A stretch of 64,000 nucleotides of DNA from contig OZ026515.1 of the NCBI GenBank assembly GCA_964019695.1, forward strand, positions 36,100,994-36,164,993. The letters run 5' to 3'. Shown here one piece after another: positions 22,200-33,389 of the stretch. A program made the translations under genes and the position numbers. The stretch's first letter is position 1. Every line of letters begins with the position of its first letter. The notes beneath the pieces are model-generated. The model did no database searches. It saw only the letters and a list, made by a program, of their open reading frames with translations, and was not told the origin of the DNA. This DNA is from Loripinus fragilis (lineage: Eukaryota; Mollusca; Bivalvia; Lucinida; Lucinidae).

Positions 22200-24230
22200 T
22201 CGCACTAGGTTATTTGGCGATGACCCTCCGAGCTTATGGTCTAATATTCGGTCAGCCCTCATCTACATCCCTAATTTATGAATGCAAGCTTCGTCTGAAC
22301 ATAAGCTAAAGACTCAGACAAAAAGTGCTGAATTTCAGGTATGTTCTATCCTCTTGTGATATTACTTATTTTGTTTATAATTTTGAGACATAAAATAGAA
22401 GTTATCATGTATGCTTACTAAGTTATATTGAAACAGGTTACTAATGTCCTTTCGGTAGACATTTTGGCTAAATTTCAGAGACCATTTATGAAACCCTATA
22501 ACTTTACAACTAGACGACATAGAATAACAACCAAAGCTCTCTGGATTTGTTGGATGGTCTAGTTTTTCATTATTTATCATGTGAAAAGAACATTTCCTTT
22601 AAAAGAGATTTATAGCAACTGGTAGGAGACATTTCTTTGAGTTTGTATAGAATTTTGTAATTTCACCGGCCTAAAAACCATGAAAATGAACGTCATAACA
22701 TTTATTATGTTGGCATGATTTTTCATATATTGTGCCTTTTAAAACATAAGAGTATTTAAGTATGGATTTATCTTGAGTGAAAACAATCTCATGTTATGAT
22801 AGTATGGTGTCTTCTTTTTTCCTAGCAACATCCTCTTTCAACCATAAATGTGCGAGCTATTATTTTCGTTACTTTATAACACAAACTGGTTTAAGACAAT
22901 AGAAAGTATATAAAATGTGAAAATGCATGCAAAAGTTGATTGAAAGAACTTTATTTTTGACTTCCGGTGAAACAAAAATTTGCTTCTGATTGTGGCTGAG
23001 CCGTTTTAGGACGATACTTTAGCCTTTGTTTAGTACTGTTTCACCACAGGAAGACAAGACATCCTGCTTACTTGACTTGGACGTAGCGCTTCAACACAAA
23101 CAAAAACAATTGTCTATGAAATATACTACTGTTTTGGAATATCCAATCCAAAAGATTTGCGAGTTCAGGAAGTCAAGTGCACACCAAAGCAAGGGAGGAG
23201 GCAAAGATCAGGAATCGATACAATCAAGTACCATACCTGACCCAGGACACATGATCGTTGAAGTGTATGAGCTCTGTGTAGGAAGTATGACGCATACTCT
23301 AAGAACTAAACAGGAACTCTTTAGAGTATGTATATTCTAATAGGTCGTCATAGTTAGCTTCCAATTGAACAAGGGCAACAACGTGTGATTGCTTTAACCC
23401 TTAGTCATTTGGAGGATTTGTCCACTCTATAGTCAGTGGGAGAACCTGTAAAATATATCTCACTTGTCAGATGTTTAGTGCTGTATGCCATATCCTATGG
23501 TAGGGAAGAATTCGAACAATCAACAGATGAACTCGAGGCTCATGTATCGTTATACGTTGTCTTCTACCTACAAAAATGTTCTTAGGCTACATGTTTAAGG
23601 GCCTTCATACAAATCATCATCAGTAAGTCTGCTCATATATCTTTTTGGCTAGCAAAATATTCTAAGCCGGCATGTTACAAACAATAGACTCATCACACCA
23701 ATGATATTAAAATCAGTAGCCACTAAATCATCCTTCCAGCTCTGCAAGTGCAAGAAAGGGAAGTGTTGTTGCATCTGTTCTTGTGGAAATCGTAACTTTT
23801 GATGCAGTAGGTGTATCCGTTGAGTCTAAAAGATTCTAAGAATCTATAACGAGTGTGAGGGTAGGATAGAAAAATCTGTCCCAAGGATTGCCGTTTGGCA
23901 TCATGAGGCTTACTCTTATTACTATTTAGGTTATTTACCTTGAAACATAAAATAGAAATACTTAACTTCAGTTGCAACTCCACAAACAGCTCTGCCTCTC
24001 AGATCGCCTGCACCAGATACTGAAATATATACTAACATCCCCATCAGGTCCATTGCTTCGATAAAGGGTGGGTGGGTGGGTCGATCCTTCAATATGGCTA
24101 TCTTTGGCTTGAATGACCAGAGTATATGCACAGGTTTAGTTCTACTTATTTTCATGCATTTCATTAATATCACGGGCTCTCGCATACCAATGCTTTCCAC
24201 GTGGTAATCAATCTCATACTTGAACTACTC
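22200..24230. other. No intact gene; repeat scraps
   Basis: AT-rich. 23200-23255 is a fragment of repeat family R (GCAAAGATCAGGAATCGATA, minus orientation). 23850-23910 is a fragment of the GGATAGAAAAA foldback. The 104-codon frame at 23026 overlaps the repeat and has no recognisable domain. Confidence 0.6.
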
Positions 24231-24260
24231 TTACCACGTCTTGACATAACCAAAAACTTA

Positions 24261-25087
24261 CACTGAAGGACTTTAAAAAAGCAAAAATGATTTTTTTTTC
24301 ACCCAGAACAGTTTTAGCCTTCTTTAACAGATAAAAACGGATGGTAACGACACTCTGCTTCTATCTATACCCAATACCGGCGTTTTTAAAGACTCTGGCC
24401 ACCACCAGCTATGCATTGCTGGTTTACTATGTTTTGCACGTGGCGTCCCTACGAATCAATGAAGCAAAATATTTTATCATTTTACATGTAGCTTGTAAGT
24501 ATACAGGTTTAAAAACATAGCAGCTTTAGTTTTATAGCTATATTATTCATGCCACGTTTGTCTGAACATAAACAATCTGGCACAATTGGAATGTTTAAAG
24601 CTGGCGTGCATGTTTTTGACGTTGCCGGATATCATAATCGCCATCCGTCAACTATACACCGCCTCAAATTTCGTTACCAGGGTACAGGGACAGTTAAAGA
24701 TCGACACAGGTCAGCCAAGAACGGCGATTGTGTATCGACGATATTTAAAGCGACGATATTCGTTCTGGCCAGCTACTTTCAGTGCCAGACGAATATTAGG
24801 GCTCCAAGGGTAATTTATTTTTTATTTTTTAATAAAAATATTTTATCACAATAACTTAAAACCGTGTCCAATTTCTAGACAAATTTCAAATTGCAGTTTT
24901 ACAATCATGGGTTTTTGCTATTGGACGGAGTGTTGCTCTAACATTATTTATTATTTTGACATAAAATTTAAAACATGTTTTGCTGACAAATTGATGTTCA
25001 TTTTTGCCAAATCTCAATAAAATTGAGACATTAAAAGTTAGTATATATTATGAATTTCGATTTTTGCGTTTTAAAAGTCCTTCAGTT
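24261..25087 (+). mobile_element. Tc1-like element copy 2, complete ends, DBD only
   Basis: TIRs: CACTGAAGGACTTTAAAAAA on the left, and on the right the reverse of AACTGAAGGACTTTTAAAAC, about 30 bp long. Both are flanked by TA (24259-24260 and 25088-25089). At 827 bp it is about half the length of an autonomous Tc1 element. It carries only the N-terminal part of the transposase frame, then non-coding sequence shared with copy 1. It is therefore a non-autonomous member of a family that had already lost its catalytic domain. Confidence 0.9.
24549..24854 (+). CDS. Tc1-like transposase, N-terminal DNA-binding part
   Basis: 101-codon frame inside the Tc1-like element. Residues 1-60 read like the paired-like helix-turn-helix of Tc1 transposases: MPRLSEHKQSGTIGMFKAGV, then DVAGYHNRHPSTIHRL, RYQGTGTVKDRHRS. 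The tail (from about residue 60) has no similarity to a DDE/D catalytic core. In full elements this domain binds the TIR in the nucleus. Here, if expressed, it could only bind DNA and might compete with an active transposase, which is speculation. The frame is open while the copy at 16844 is broken. It may simply be a young internal-deletion derivative. Confidence 0.6.
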   Translation: MPRLSEHKQSGTIGMFKAGVHVFDVAGYHNRHPSTIHRLKFRYQGTGTVKDRHRSAKNGDCVSTIFKATIFVLASYFQCQTNIRAPRVIYFLFFNKNILSQ

Positions 25088-25129
25088 TAATGAAACGCAT
25101 ATCAGTCAAATATAAATTCAAGCATTATA

Positions 25130-26440
25130 AGGGGGCAATTTCCATCACAGCTGAAATGTGCTAAAGTTTTCCTTATATTTAAAGGTGGTACCAAAACTGA
25201 CCCTTCATACTATCGACCAATTTAATATTACCCACAATTTCAAAAATATTTGAAAAACATATTAACCATCATTTAATGAGATATTTAAACAAATACAAGT
25301 TAATACATGAAAGTCAATCAGGATTTCGACCAAAACATAGCTGCCAAACTGCACTGATCAAACTAGTAGACCAGTGGAAAGAATGCATTGACAAAGTCGA
25401 TATTGTGGACATGCTCTTTATAAACTTTCGTAAAGCTTTTGATGTAGTAGGACACAACAAATTATTAAAAAAAATACAAATATATAAGTTCAGTCCAAAT
25501 GCCATTCGATGGTTCCAATCATACTTGGAAAATCGCCAGCAAGCTTTAGTAACTGATAATGGTTTATCAGAATATGCACAAGTACTCTTAAGAGTCCCTC
25601 AAGGCCAGATACTTGGCCCTACTTTATTTTTGATATTTATAAACGATATACCACTGACCCTTCAATACTGTTCATCTGACTTCTATGCAGATGATGCAAC
25701 TTTTCATACGCATAATAAAGATATACATACCATCGAAAGCAGAATACAATCCGATTTCAATCCCTCTAAGCTGTTTAGTACCTCAATCAAAATGCACATC
25801 CATTATAAAAAAAAACATCCTGTATGACAATAGGCACTAGACAAAGGTTAGATGGCACAGATCATTTAGGTATCAAAACTGATAACATAAACATAAGGTC
25901 TGTATCCAACCAAAAACTGATGGGACTTCATATTGGTGAAAATTTAAACTGGAATAATCATATAGACAATCTTTGTAAGGTCATTTCCTCCAAAATACCT
26001 CTGCTGCGACAGCTGGCTGAGTATGTTCCCTTGCAAGTTCAAAAACAATTTTATCAAGGATACATCCTTCTGTTACTTGATTTCGGTTCTATCACTAAGG
26101 GATCAACAACTAATGCCAATATAGAAAAGTTATCAAAATTGCAGAAAAGACCAGCGCGGATAATACTCAAAGCAGACCTCGACAGATCATCTGTCTTAAT
26201 GTTTCAGGAGCTTGACCCATCTGTCTTAATGTTTCAGGAGCTTGACTGGCTTTCTGTTAGAAGCAGACTAAAATATAATAAAGCTGTTGTTATATATGTC
26301 ATTAAACAATATGACGCCCGACTACATAACACAATTGCTTATACCGATGTCCCAGACGCACTCATTAAATCTAAGATCAGGACAAAATGGTACTTTATAT
26401 ACACCTTTAGCACGTACTTTGCTGTATAGTGGTGCATTTT
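25130..26440 (+). mobile_element. 5'-truncated non-LTR retrotransposon (CR1/Jockey-like)
   Basis: Begins inside the RT domain: PSYYRPI (in a broken frame near 25200), then QSGFRPKHSCQTALIKLVDQ, the AFD motif, VPQGQILGP, FYADDA, and a C-terminal LINE region (LSKLQKRPARIIL). It starts directly after the Tc1-like element and continues into a family R fragment. Reading is broken by a frameshift and degraded active-site residues, so it is inactive. Confidence 0.9.
25276..26429 (+). pseudogene. LINE reverse transcriptase, frameshifted
   Basis: Two frames cover the RT and its C-terminus: 25276-25827 and 25824-26429. The break lies at a run of nine A at 25807-25815, consistent with a one-base slip. 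In motif A the usual catalytic Asp (x-D-F-x-KAFD) is Asn (INFRKAFD), while FYADDA keeps both Asp. QGQ replaces the QGS usual in this family. A 30-bp direct duplication at about 26188-26247 repeats SVLMFQELD. RT converts LINE RNA to cDNA at the target site; this copy cannot. Confidence 0.85.
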
Positions 26441-26444
26441 CTTG

Positions 26445-26665
26445 TTCAGCTCCCAAACTCTGCAACTCATTTCCCGAAGTAGAAATATGTCACCGGAGGG
26501 CTTAAACCGGTTTTATGGCGCGCCAACCTCACCCTTAGTTCAGGTGTGGATCAAGACACAAACACAAAACATAGATAACACAAATGTTACACAAAAGAAG
26601 TACCGCCTTGGAACGGTCAGTAAAAATATTTTACTGGGGGGCTTTATTTTGCTCCAAGGTGTATG
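26445..26665 (-). repeat. Family R fragment
   Basis: GGCTTAAACCGG, CCAACCTCACCCTTAGTTCA, AAAAGAAGTACCGCCTTGGA and ACGGTCAGTAAAAATATTTT are also found, in the same order or rearranged, at 45880-45960 and 50090-50135. It is part of a dispersed repeat of about 330 bp of unknown class. Confidence 0.7.
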
Positions 26666-27099
26666 CATATACTAGGATAATCTTGACATTGTACAAATTA
26701 TGTATTTTGTTCATCTGCATTCTTGTGCCTCACTCTCAGATGATCGCTTCATGACCTAAGGTCCTCTGGTTTGACATTTGTGTGTATCGGACCGTCAGAA
26801 ATGCTGTATATGCACGACGCACTGCTACATGTACGTCTAGCGCCAATAACCACTATGCTTGCAACATGTACTAAGGCATCCAAAAATGGATGCTACAGCA
26901 CGGTATAATACGGCGCTAGACACTGCTTGGGTTATGTAAATTTATACTCAATTTTTACGTAGAAATACATCTCTCAGTCTGTACCAGCGACACAACCACG
27001 GTGGACACATAATCAGTTCATAATATTTAGCCATTTATGTGGGTCGAATGTGGCGTGTGCATCAAGCACTACAACGTCTGACGGACAGACAGACGGACG

Positions 27100-27618
27100 G
27101 AGGCGATAACCAAATCCCTTCGCTTTTTTAAAAAACAAATGTGGGGATAAAAAAATATGCGCTTCTCATTACAAGCCAAATAAAGTGAGCCCTCTCTGTT
27201 AAACGTTCGTTCAATTAAAACAGTTAGTTGATCTTTGGTTATATAATGAGGCAAAGTAGTATAGAGAGTAGATACATCATATGAAGACAAACGAAATGCT
27301 AAAACCCTTTACTGAGATTTCAATTAAATAGGAATCTCAATTGAATTTTTTATAGACCAAATAATATTTTACCATTGGTCTCATATACTGTTTAGTCTTA
27401 CAATATTTCATAAATTGTTTTTAATCTCACGGAGGCAAGAAGTCAATATTATTACTCTTAAGTAGTGCATAAACTAGAATTAGCAATACAATGTGATTTA
27501 TAGGATATTTTATAAAGTCTAAGTGACCAGTATAACTTATGAAACGTGCTGTGATCTTCATCAAAAAACACACCAAACTCAATAGCATTTTGGGCATATT
27601 TTCATTTGATATTGGCAA
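27100..27618 (-). pseudogene. Penelope-like reverse transcriptase fragment
   Basis: Minus-strand translation in shifting frames gives DEDHSTFHKLYWSLRLYK, then FIANSSLCTT-like residues, VYETNGKILFGL, and YDVSTLYTTLPHYITKDQL, IERTFNREGSLYLACNEK. The order (LPKLHK-like region, CTT segment, then D-x-STLYT motif A) matches RTs annotated as Penelope-like elements in marine invertebrates. At least three frameshifts or stops are present and later motifs are missing. The family name is from memory of motif order; a profile search would settle it. Confidence 0.6.
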
Positions 27619-27621
27619 ATA

Positions 27622-28896
27622 CGAGGGGCATTTGGAAAGTTCTTAGAATGTTCTTTTATCTCGGCATACATTTCATGAGGATATTTTAATGCAGACACGA
27701 CACATTATTGTGAATACGTGCACTGTTTATATACTGGAAAAGGCAAAATTTCAGTGGAAAATATAACATTAAATCTTTTGAAAAGTGTGCAGAACGTTAA
27801 CAATAGTTCATGAAATGAGATAATGTTGTACCATTTGGTAGGCCAAAATCTGGTTGTTATTTTACAATTGATGACCGATTTAATTGTTTCTAATACATGA
27901 AAATAAATACAGGAACAGCAATACCAAAAGCGTCTAGAAAGCAAAGCAATGCACTATTTTCTTTACTAAAATCACTTGTTACATAGCACATATTTTGAAA
28001 ATATATATCTGACAGCAGTTTAAAATGCCTTGCGTTGGTATTTTTGTCAAGCACACTTTATGCTCTTTGTATTGAAACTTAAAGAAATTTTGTAAACCAG
28101 AACAAAGGGAAGATAACCCTTATACGCTTCTTATGGGGCAGAGTAAGTTTAGCCTTGAGTTGACGTTCTGGTTAATTTTAATTGAAAACGGTGGCAAGTA
28201 AAAAAAGTAAAAATACCTTGAGAGTAGAAATCAATCAATTTTGTGATGGTTGATGGGATACCATGAGAGGTTCTTATGCCATCGACAAAATGTGAGGGGT
28301 TAAGTTACCGCACCAACATATTGAAAAGTAGGGGTAGTGTTATTTGGAATAATTTCTTAAATACAGACCTAGACGAGCCACACTTTTTGTACAACGAAAT
28401 GATTTTATGCATTTTTTGCTACAAATAAAACAAAACATTTACTCAATAGGCATTTTTCGTGCTTCTGTAGTGACACAATTTATAGTAAAAGTATAAAGAA
28501 AAATCGAAAAAAGTCCCATATTTGAAAGTTTACCATTTCTCTATTAGACAACATTTTCTGAATGTAAAGGTGTAATTCGTGCAAGCAGTGATCGCATAAT
28601 ATAATTTTATTAAAAGTTAAGTTGGCACCAAATCGTTAATTTGTTACACAATTATCGTAAATAAGGTCCCCAATTTTCCTTCGTTTTTAACAAATTTTGG
28701 CAGCTTAAAAGTTCATCCAGTGTATAAACCCTACTCATTTTGAGCATGCGCTGCATATGCACGCCATTTTTCTAAAAAAAAATAAACCATCAAGTAGCCG
28801 TTGAATTCTAGTTCCCAAAAATGTATTATTTGATTGCATTTTATCAACGCATTGTGGAGCTATTATGTCATGCTAAGAACTTTCCAAATGCCCATT
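27622..28896. mobile_element. Mariner-like element, 1.28 kb
   Basis: TIRs: CGAGGGGCATTTGGAAAGTT on the left, and on the right the reverse complement of AACTTTCCAAATGCCCATT, about 28 bp. TA lies on both sides (27620-27621 and 28897-28898). The length (1275 bp) equals a full mariner, but no transposase frame of useful length is visible, so it is either very decayed or filled with unrelated sequence. It sits next to the Penelope-like fragment and may have cut it from its upstream part. Confidence 0.8.
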
Positions 28897-29004
28897 TACT
28901 TCAAAAGATAATATTTTCGCAGTTTTGAAGATTAATTCAGATATTTCGATTAAAGTTTTGTTTTTCAAGGTGTAATCATAGACAAAACTGCTTCCATTAA
29001 AAGG

Positions 29005-29235
29005 CGAATCAAGGTGGTGCTTCTTTTGTCGATCCTTTATGTTTTTATGTTTCGTGTTTGTCATGCTTTCTTGTCTGTTCATTGCAGCCTTGTGGTCACC
29101 TGCTGGGAAGGGGCTGATCTCTTGGCTCTCTTGTGTGTTATGTTTTTTGTGTTTTTGTCATTTTCCCATGTGGTGTCCTGGGTAAGGTGTGGTACTTGAC
29201 TGTATCGATTCCTGATCTTTGCCTTTACTTACTTC
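29005..29235 (+). repeat. Family R copy, + strand
   Basis: GGTGCTTCTTTTGTCGATCC, GTGGTCACCTGCTGGGAAGG, CTCTTGGCTCTCTTGTGTG, GGTGTCCTGGGTAAGGTGTG, and the 3' end TATCGATTCCTGATCTTTGC followed by CTTTACTTACTT. It is the reverse complement of the 45645-45975 and 49870-50135 copies. An apparent ORF here is a by-product. Confidence 0.75.
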
Positions 29236-29239
29236 AAAC

Positions 29240-30720
29240 CAGAAAAAAATGTTATTAAAAATATAAGGGATATTACATAGAAATTGGTTTGAGCTTGTTC
29301 TTAGTTTCAATATTGTTTTCCCTTTTTTTCTTTTTTTGTAATAATAAAGCTGTTTTAATCGTTAGTTCAGAATTTTTATTACCATTGAAGGCTTGAAACT
29401 AATAGTTAATAGCTGACAGAAATTATTTAGCCTTATCACTGGAAAATCAAATGAATTGTGTTTAAGAATCTTGGTCACACAACGCTGGTGCATAGCTAGC
29501 CATTTAAGATCAACTAAAAGGCGTAAATTTACAGTGTTTTCAAAGATTCTTGCGTTGAAAACCTCATAAAATATGCATTGAAACACCCAATTAAAATGCT
29601 TTATATATTTATGGTAACAACGTTAAAATGGCATCATATTTACAGTTTTTGTATACTAAAAAATCATAAATTCAGGGCTCATTAAAAGACGGTTACTTTT
29701 TAATTGAATGCGTTGATATAGGATTTTCATCACCATTAAGTTCCTTATGACATCAGATATTAAGAACAATTAGTATCCCCATTAAATCCCATTAAAATAT
29801 TAGTTGGATCATTTAATTGCTAAACAATAGATCATTTTAAAGTTTCTTAATGCCATTGGTGGCATTACAATACGAATTACATGCTTAATTTAATGGTCAG
29901 TGTTTGGTTTACCATGATTTTGAAAGTAAATAATTGCCATTAACTCAATTGGGGCAATTTTAAAATTTTAATCATGTTTGTGATAATGCTATCAATTCAA
30001 TGGGCACTTAACATGCAAATGTTAGATGAAAAGCCACTCTATACGTTTTTACTTTCTATCATTTTCATGTCCCCTAGTTCCATAAATTTAATTTTATTGT
30101 TCCATTGTGCTCCTAAATTCCAGAAAGGTTTGTATGTTACAATGTTTCTGGCATCATGGAATGAAAAATTGTGTGTATTATAAGGTGCATTTCGACTTGG
30201 TCTGATTACTATCTCTGATAGAAGACTTGTCATCAGAATAATTTCTTAAAGTAAGTATGTTAGGCCTGATACATGGATTTAAATATATGAAGCTGTAAAG
30301 TTTTGAAAATTATCAACTCACCTTGCAAAGTCTCTACGCATAAATGTAAATGGCATCACTTTGGATGCGTATTTAACTTCAGCGTATCGTCATAACTTGT
30401 CATCATCTTATATGCTATCATTTTGAAACTTTGTGTATGAATACTTGATTTCAAAACAACATACAATTATTGAAAATGAGCCGAAACTATGCTTAGATCT
30501 ACGTACAAAAATATTTTGACGTAAAAAGAGAAACAATTGATAAACTGCTTGTTTCAATGTTTACTCTTTCTGTTTTGAATAATTTACTGGGAACTATGTT
30601 AATGCCCCAGCAATACAGTGGTACTTCAGTTCAATTTCATTGTAATTGCAATAATCAATTTAACTTTTAGCCATTAAACATTGTTGAATTAACTATCTTT
30701 AATCTAAATGTGTCATGGTA
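29240..30720. other. No gene seen
   Basis: Very AT-rich, with many ATTAAA- and CATTAA-type short motifs. No supported gene, RNA or mobile element boundaries. Confidence 0.55.
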
Positions 30721-30734
30721 CCAATATAAAAATA

Positions 30735-32460
30735 AGGGTGATATTGACTCCTCTAACTATAGGGGTATAACGTTAACAAATGTCCTTCCGAAAATATTTT
30801 CACACATCCTTCTAAATTGCATCAATAAATTGTCCAAAAAACAAGAAAAAATAAATTGTAATCAATTTGGCTTTCAGAAGGCATAATCTACCGTCGAATG
30901 TATTTTTATTCTTAGTTCAATTATATCAAAAGTATTAAATACTGGCAATGGCAGTAAAAATGTACCGTGCATTTATAGACTACGAAAAGGCATTTGATAA
31001 AGTTGATAGATATTTACTATGGTTCAAACTCCTACAGGAAGGCATAAGCCCAAGGCTTTTGAATATCTTCAAATCTATGTATAGTAGTGTTAAGGTGTGC
31101 ATAAAATGTATAAGTAGGTTCTCAAACATTATGCAATCAGATGTTGGCTTAAAGCAAGAAGATCCACTGTCCCCTATACTTTTCATGTTCTATATCAATG
31201 ACATTGTCGTTTGTATCAGCAATGTTGAAATGCTAGACACAGTTGATATTGAATAAATGACCCTGTTTATACTTTTGTAAGCTGATGATGCATTTAGTTT
31301 TGCTAAGTCTGCTGAATCCCTTCAAAGTATGTTGAATGATATACATGAGTACTGCAACACGTGGTATCTTACTTTCAATACAAACAAAACCAAAGTTATG
31401 GTATTTGAGAGAGGCAGACATTTACACCCTAAAATATATATCTAAATGACACTGAATGAGATGTTGTTTCATTATTCAAAAATCTTGGAGTAGAATTATT
31501 TAAACATGAAAACTGGTCGCGCACACAGAAGCATATATCTCAACACGCGTCATACGCTCTTTTCAGATTATATATTGACTTGTTTAATCAAATAACACTA
31601 ACAATACAAGAAAAACTAAACTTGTTTGACTTATTGGTTGGGTCCATCCTCAACTACGCATCAGAGATTTGGGGTTACCACGAGGCACCAGATATCGAAC
31701 ACATTCATACAAAATGCCTACGTAAAATCTTAGGGGTACGGAAATCTACCAACCTCGAAGCCCTGTATGGGGAAACAGGAAGATACGTATGAAAAGAGTA
31801 AGAAAAATGAAAGTAATAAACTAATGGATCAAATTTCTAAGACGTAGAAACTCACTAGAATTAAAGGTTTATAATATGTTAAGAAACGATTGCGACAGAA
31901 CTGATACATGTATGCAGGTAAATAGCTCGGGGGGACAGGTAAAAAATGAACTTCAAAAATGCGGACTTTCTGAAATATGGGAAAACCAGTTATTAATAGA
32001 TATACCATCCGACCTCATCAAACAGCGCATTACTGATCAATATAAACAATCCTGGTTATGCAGCTCTAACAGACTCACGACTTATAACAGTATCACAACC
32101 AATTTCTCGTTTAAACCGTATTCAAACATGTCAAATCATCGGTTCCGAATGGCCCTTACAAAGTTTAGGGTGTCTGCACACTCTCTAGCAATTGAGACTG
32201 GTCGACACACTGGTACCGAAAGAAACCTCCGTAAATGCGTCCTCTGTAATATGAACGTAGTCGAGTCCGAGTTTCACTTCATGTTGGTGTGCCCCTTTTA
32301 CTCATAATACCGAAATAAATACTTATCAAGATATTATAACCACTGGCCAAATTTACAAAAATTCGAGGATCTCATGTCCAAGCAATCAAAACAGAATATC
32401 CAACATATCAGTCGGTACATCCATTATGCCTTCCAAAAACGTACTAACTTTTTAAACTAA
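30735..32460 (+). mobile_element. Second decayed non-LTR retrotransposon
   Basis: Remnant with the motif order of I/RTE-type LINE RTs: SSNYRGITLTNVLPKIFSHI at about 30755, NQFGFQKA, AFIDYEKAFDKVD, GLKQEDPLSPILF, a broken YADD, LLVGSILNYASEIWG, and a C-terminal CVLCNMNVVESEFHFMLVCP that looks like a C-x2-C...H-x4-C knuckle. Stops and shifts occur throughout. The clade assignment is tentative. Confidence 0.85.
30948..32307 (+). pseudogene. LINE reverse transcriptase, multiply broken
   Basis: Open blocks at 30948-31256, 31580-31792 and 31876-32307 lie in different frames. Motif A Asp is kept (FIDYEKAFD). The QG of motif B is QE. The YADD box at about 31278-31289 reads stop-A-D-D, consistent with TAT to TAA. 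The final block keeps the Cys/His cluster near its end. Confidence 0.85.
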
Positions 32461-33190
32461 GTCAACATACAACGTCTAGTCAACGCCAATGCCGTAACAC
32501 GAGTATGACATTGACGCCGAGTGGAAATTGCATAGACAGTTTATCCCGTCCCTTCCCATATTACACAAATACTGATGCGAGCCCATATAACGGTAAAATA
32601 AGTCGATATACAACCTCTAATCAGCGTCCATGAAGTCACACGACATGACATCGACGTTGATCGTAAATTGATGATGATAGTTTACATGGCTCATTATACA
32701 ATATTACACAAATAATGATGCGAGCAGCGTCGTCGAATGTGTCTACTCTACTAACTTGTTAAACTAAGTCAACATACAACGTCTAATCGACGCCGGTGCC
32801 GTAACACGGTAATGCATCAGTGTTGATTGGAAATTGATTGCATACATGTAGATAGCTTAGTAAGCTTACCGCGGCCGTTTGTACCGTGGATACACAAATA
32901 TTGATGCGAATAGCGTCGTTGATCATGTCTGTTCTACAAACTTTTTAAAACATTGAGTCTATACAACGTCCAAACAACGCTGATGCCGTAACACGGGGTG
33001 ACATTAGCGTTAATTGGGTATTGATTACATAGATAGTTTATCTGGTCCCCAAATATTGACATGAGAAGCGTCGTTGAACATGTCTGTTTTACAAAGTTGT
33101 TAAATTGAGTATGTATAGGCAACAACGTCTAGTCAACGCTGATGCCGCAACACGGCACAACATCAACGTTGACTGGAAATTGATTATAGG
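32460..33190 (+). repeat. Tandem repeat, five diverged units
   Basis: CAACGTCTAGTCAACGC, GCCGTAACACG, GTTGAYTGGAAATTGAT-like and TACACAAATAATGATGCGAG blocks recur near 32470, 32610, 32775, 32960 and 33120 (about 140-190 bp apart). The missing end of the last unit resumes at 34320-34380, after intervening sequence, so the array was split by an insertion. Confidence 0.8.
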
Positions 33191-33244
33191 CCAGTAAAGA
33201 GTCCGTAACTGAAAATTATTTTTCATATTTCTCAGCCAGAGAAT

Positions 33245-33292
33245 GTGTTGTGGGTGCTCATTGAGACGGTTCTTTTGAGCACACAAAACACA
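33245..33292. repeat. GAGACG hairpin, copy 3
   Basis: TGTGTTGTGGGTGCTCA pairs with TGAGCACACAAAACACA around TTGAGACGGTTCTT. Same family as 3976 and 62794; this copy has lost one inner arm (CCGTCTCA). Confidence 0.75.
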
Positions 33293-33389
33293 TGTTTGAG
33301 TTGATAGATGGGGAGAAATGACATTTTACGCTCAAAAATTTTGCTTTACATGAATTATTTGACAGTTTAACCGGCTCTCTCTACATATA

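Noticed and set aside
23026..23340. 104-codon + frame
   Set aside because: Part overlaps repeat family R in antisense (CAAAGATCAGGAATCGATAC). No domain, no splice partners and no homologous frame elsewhere in the window.
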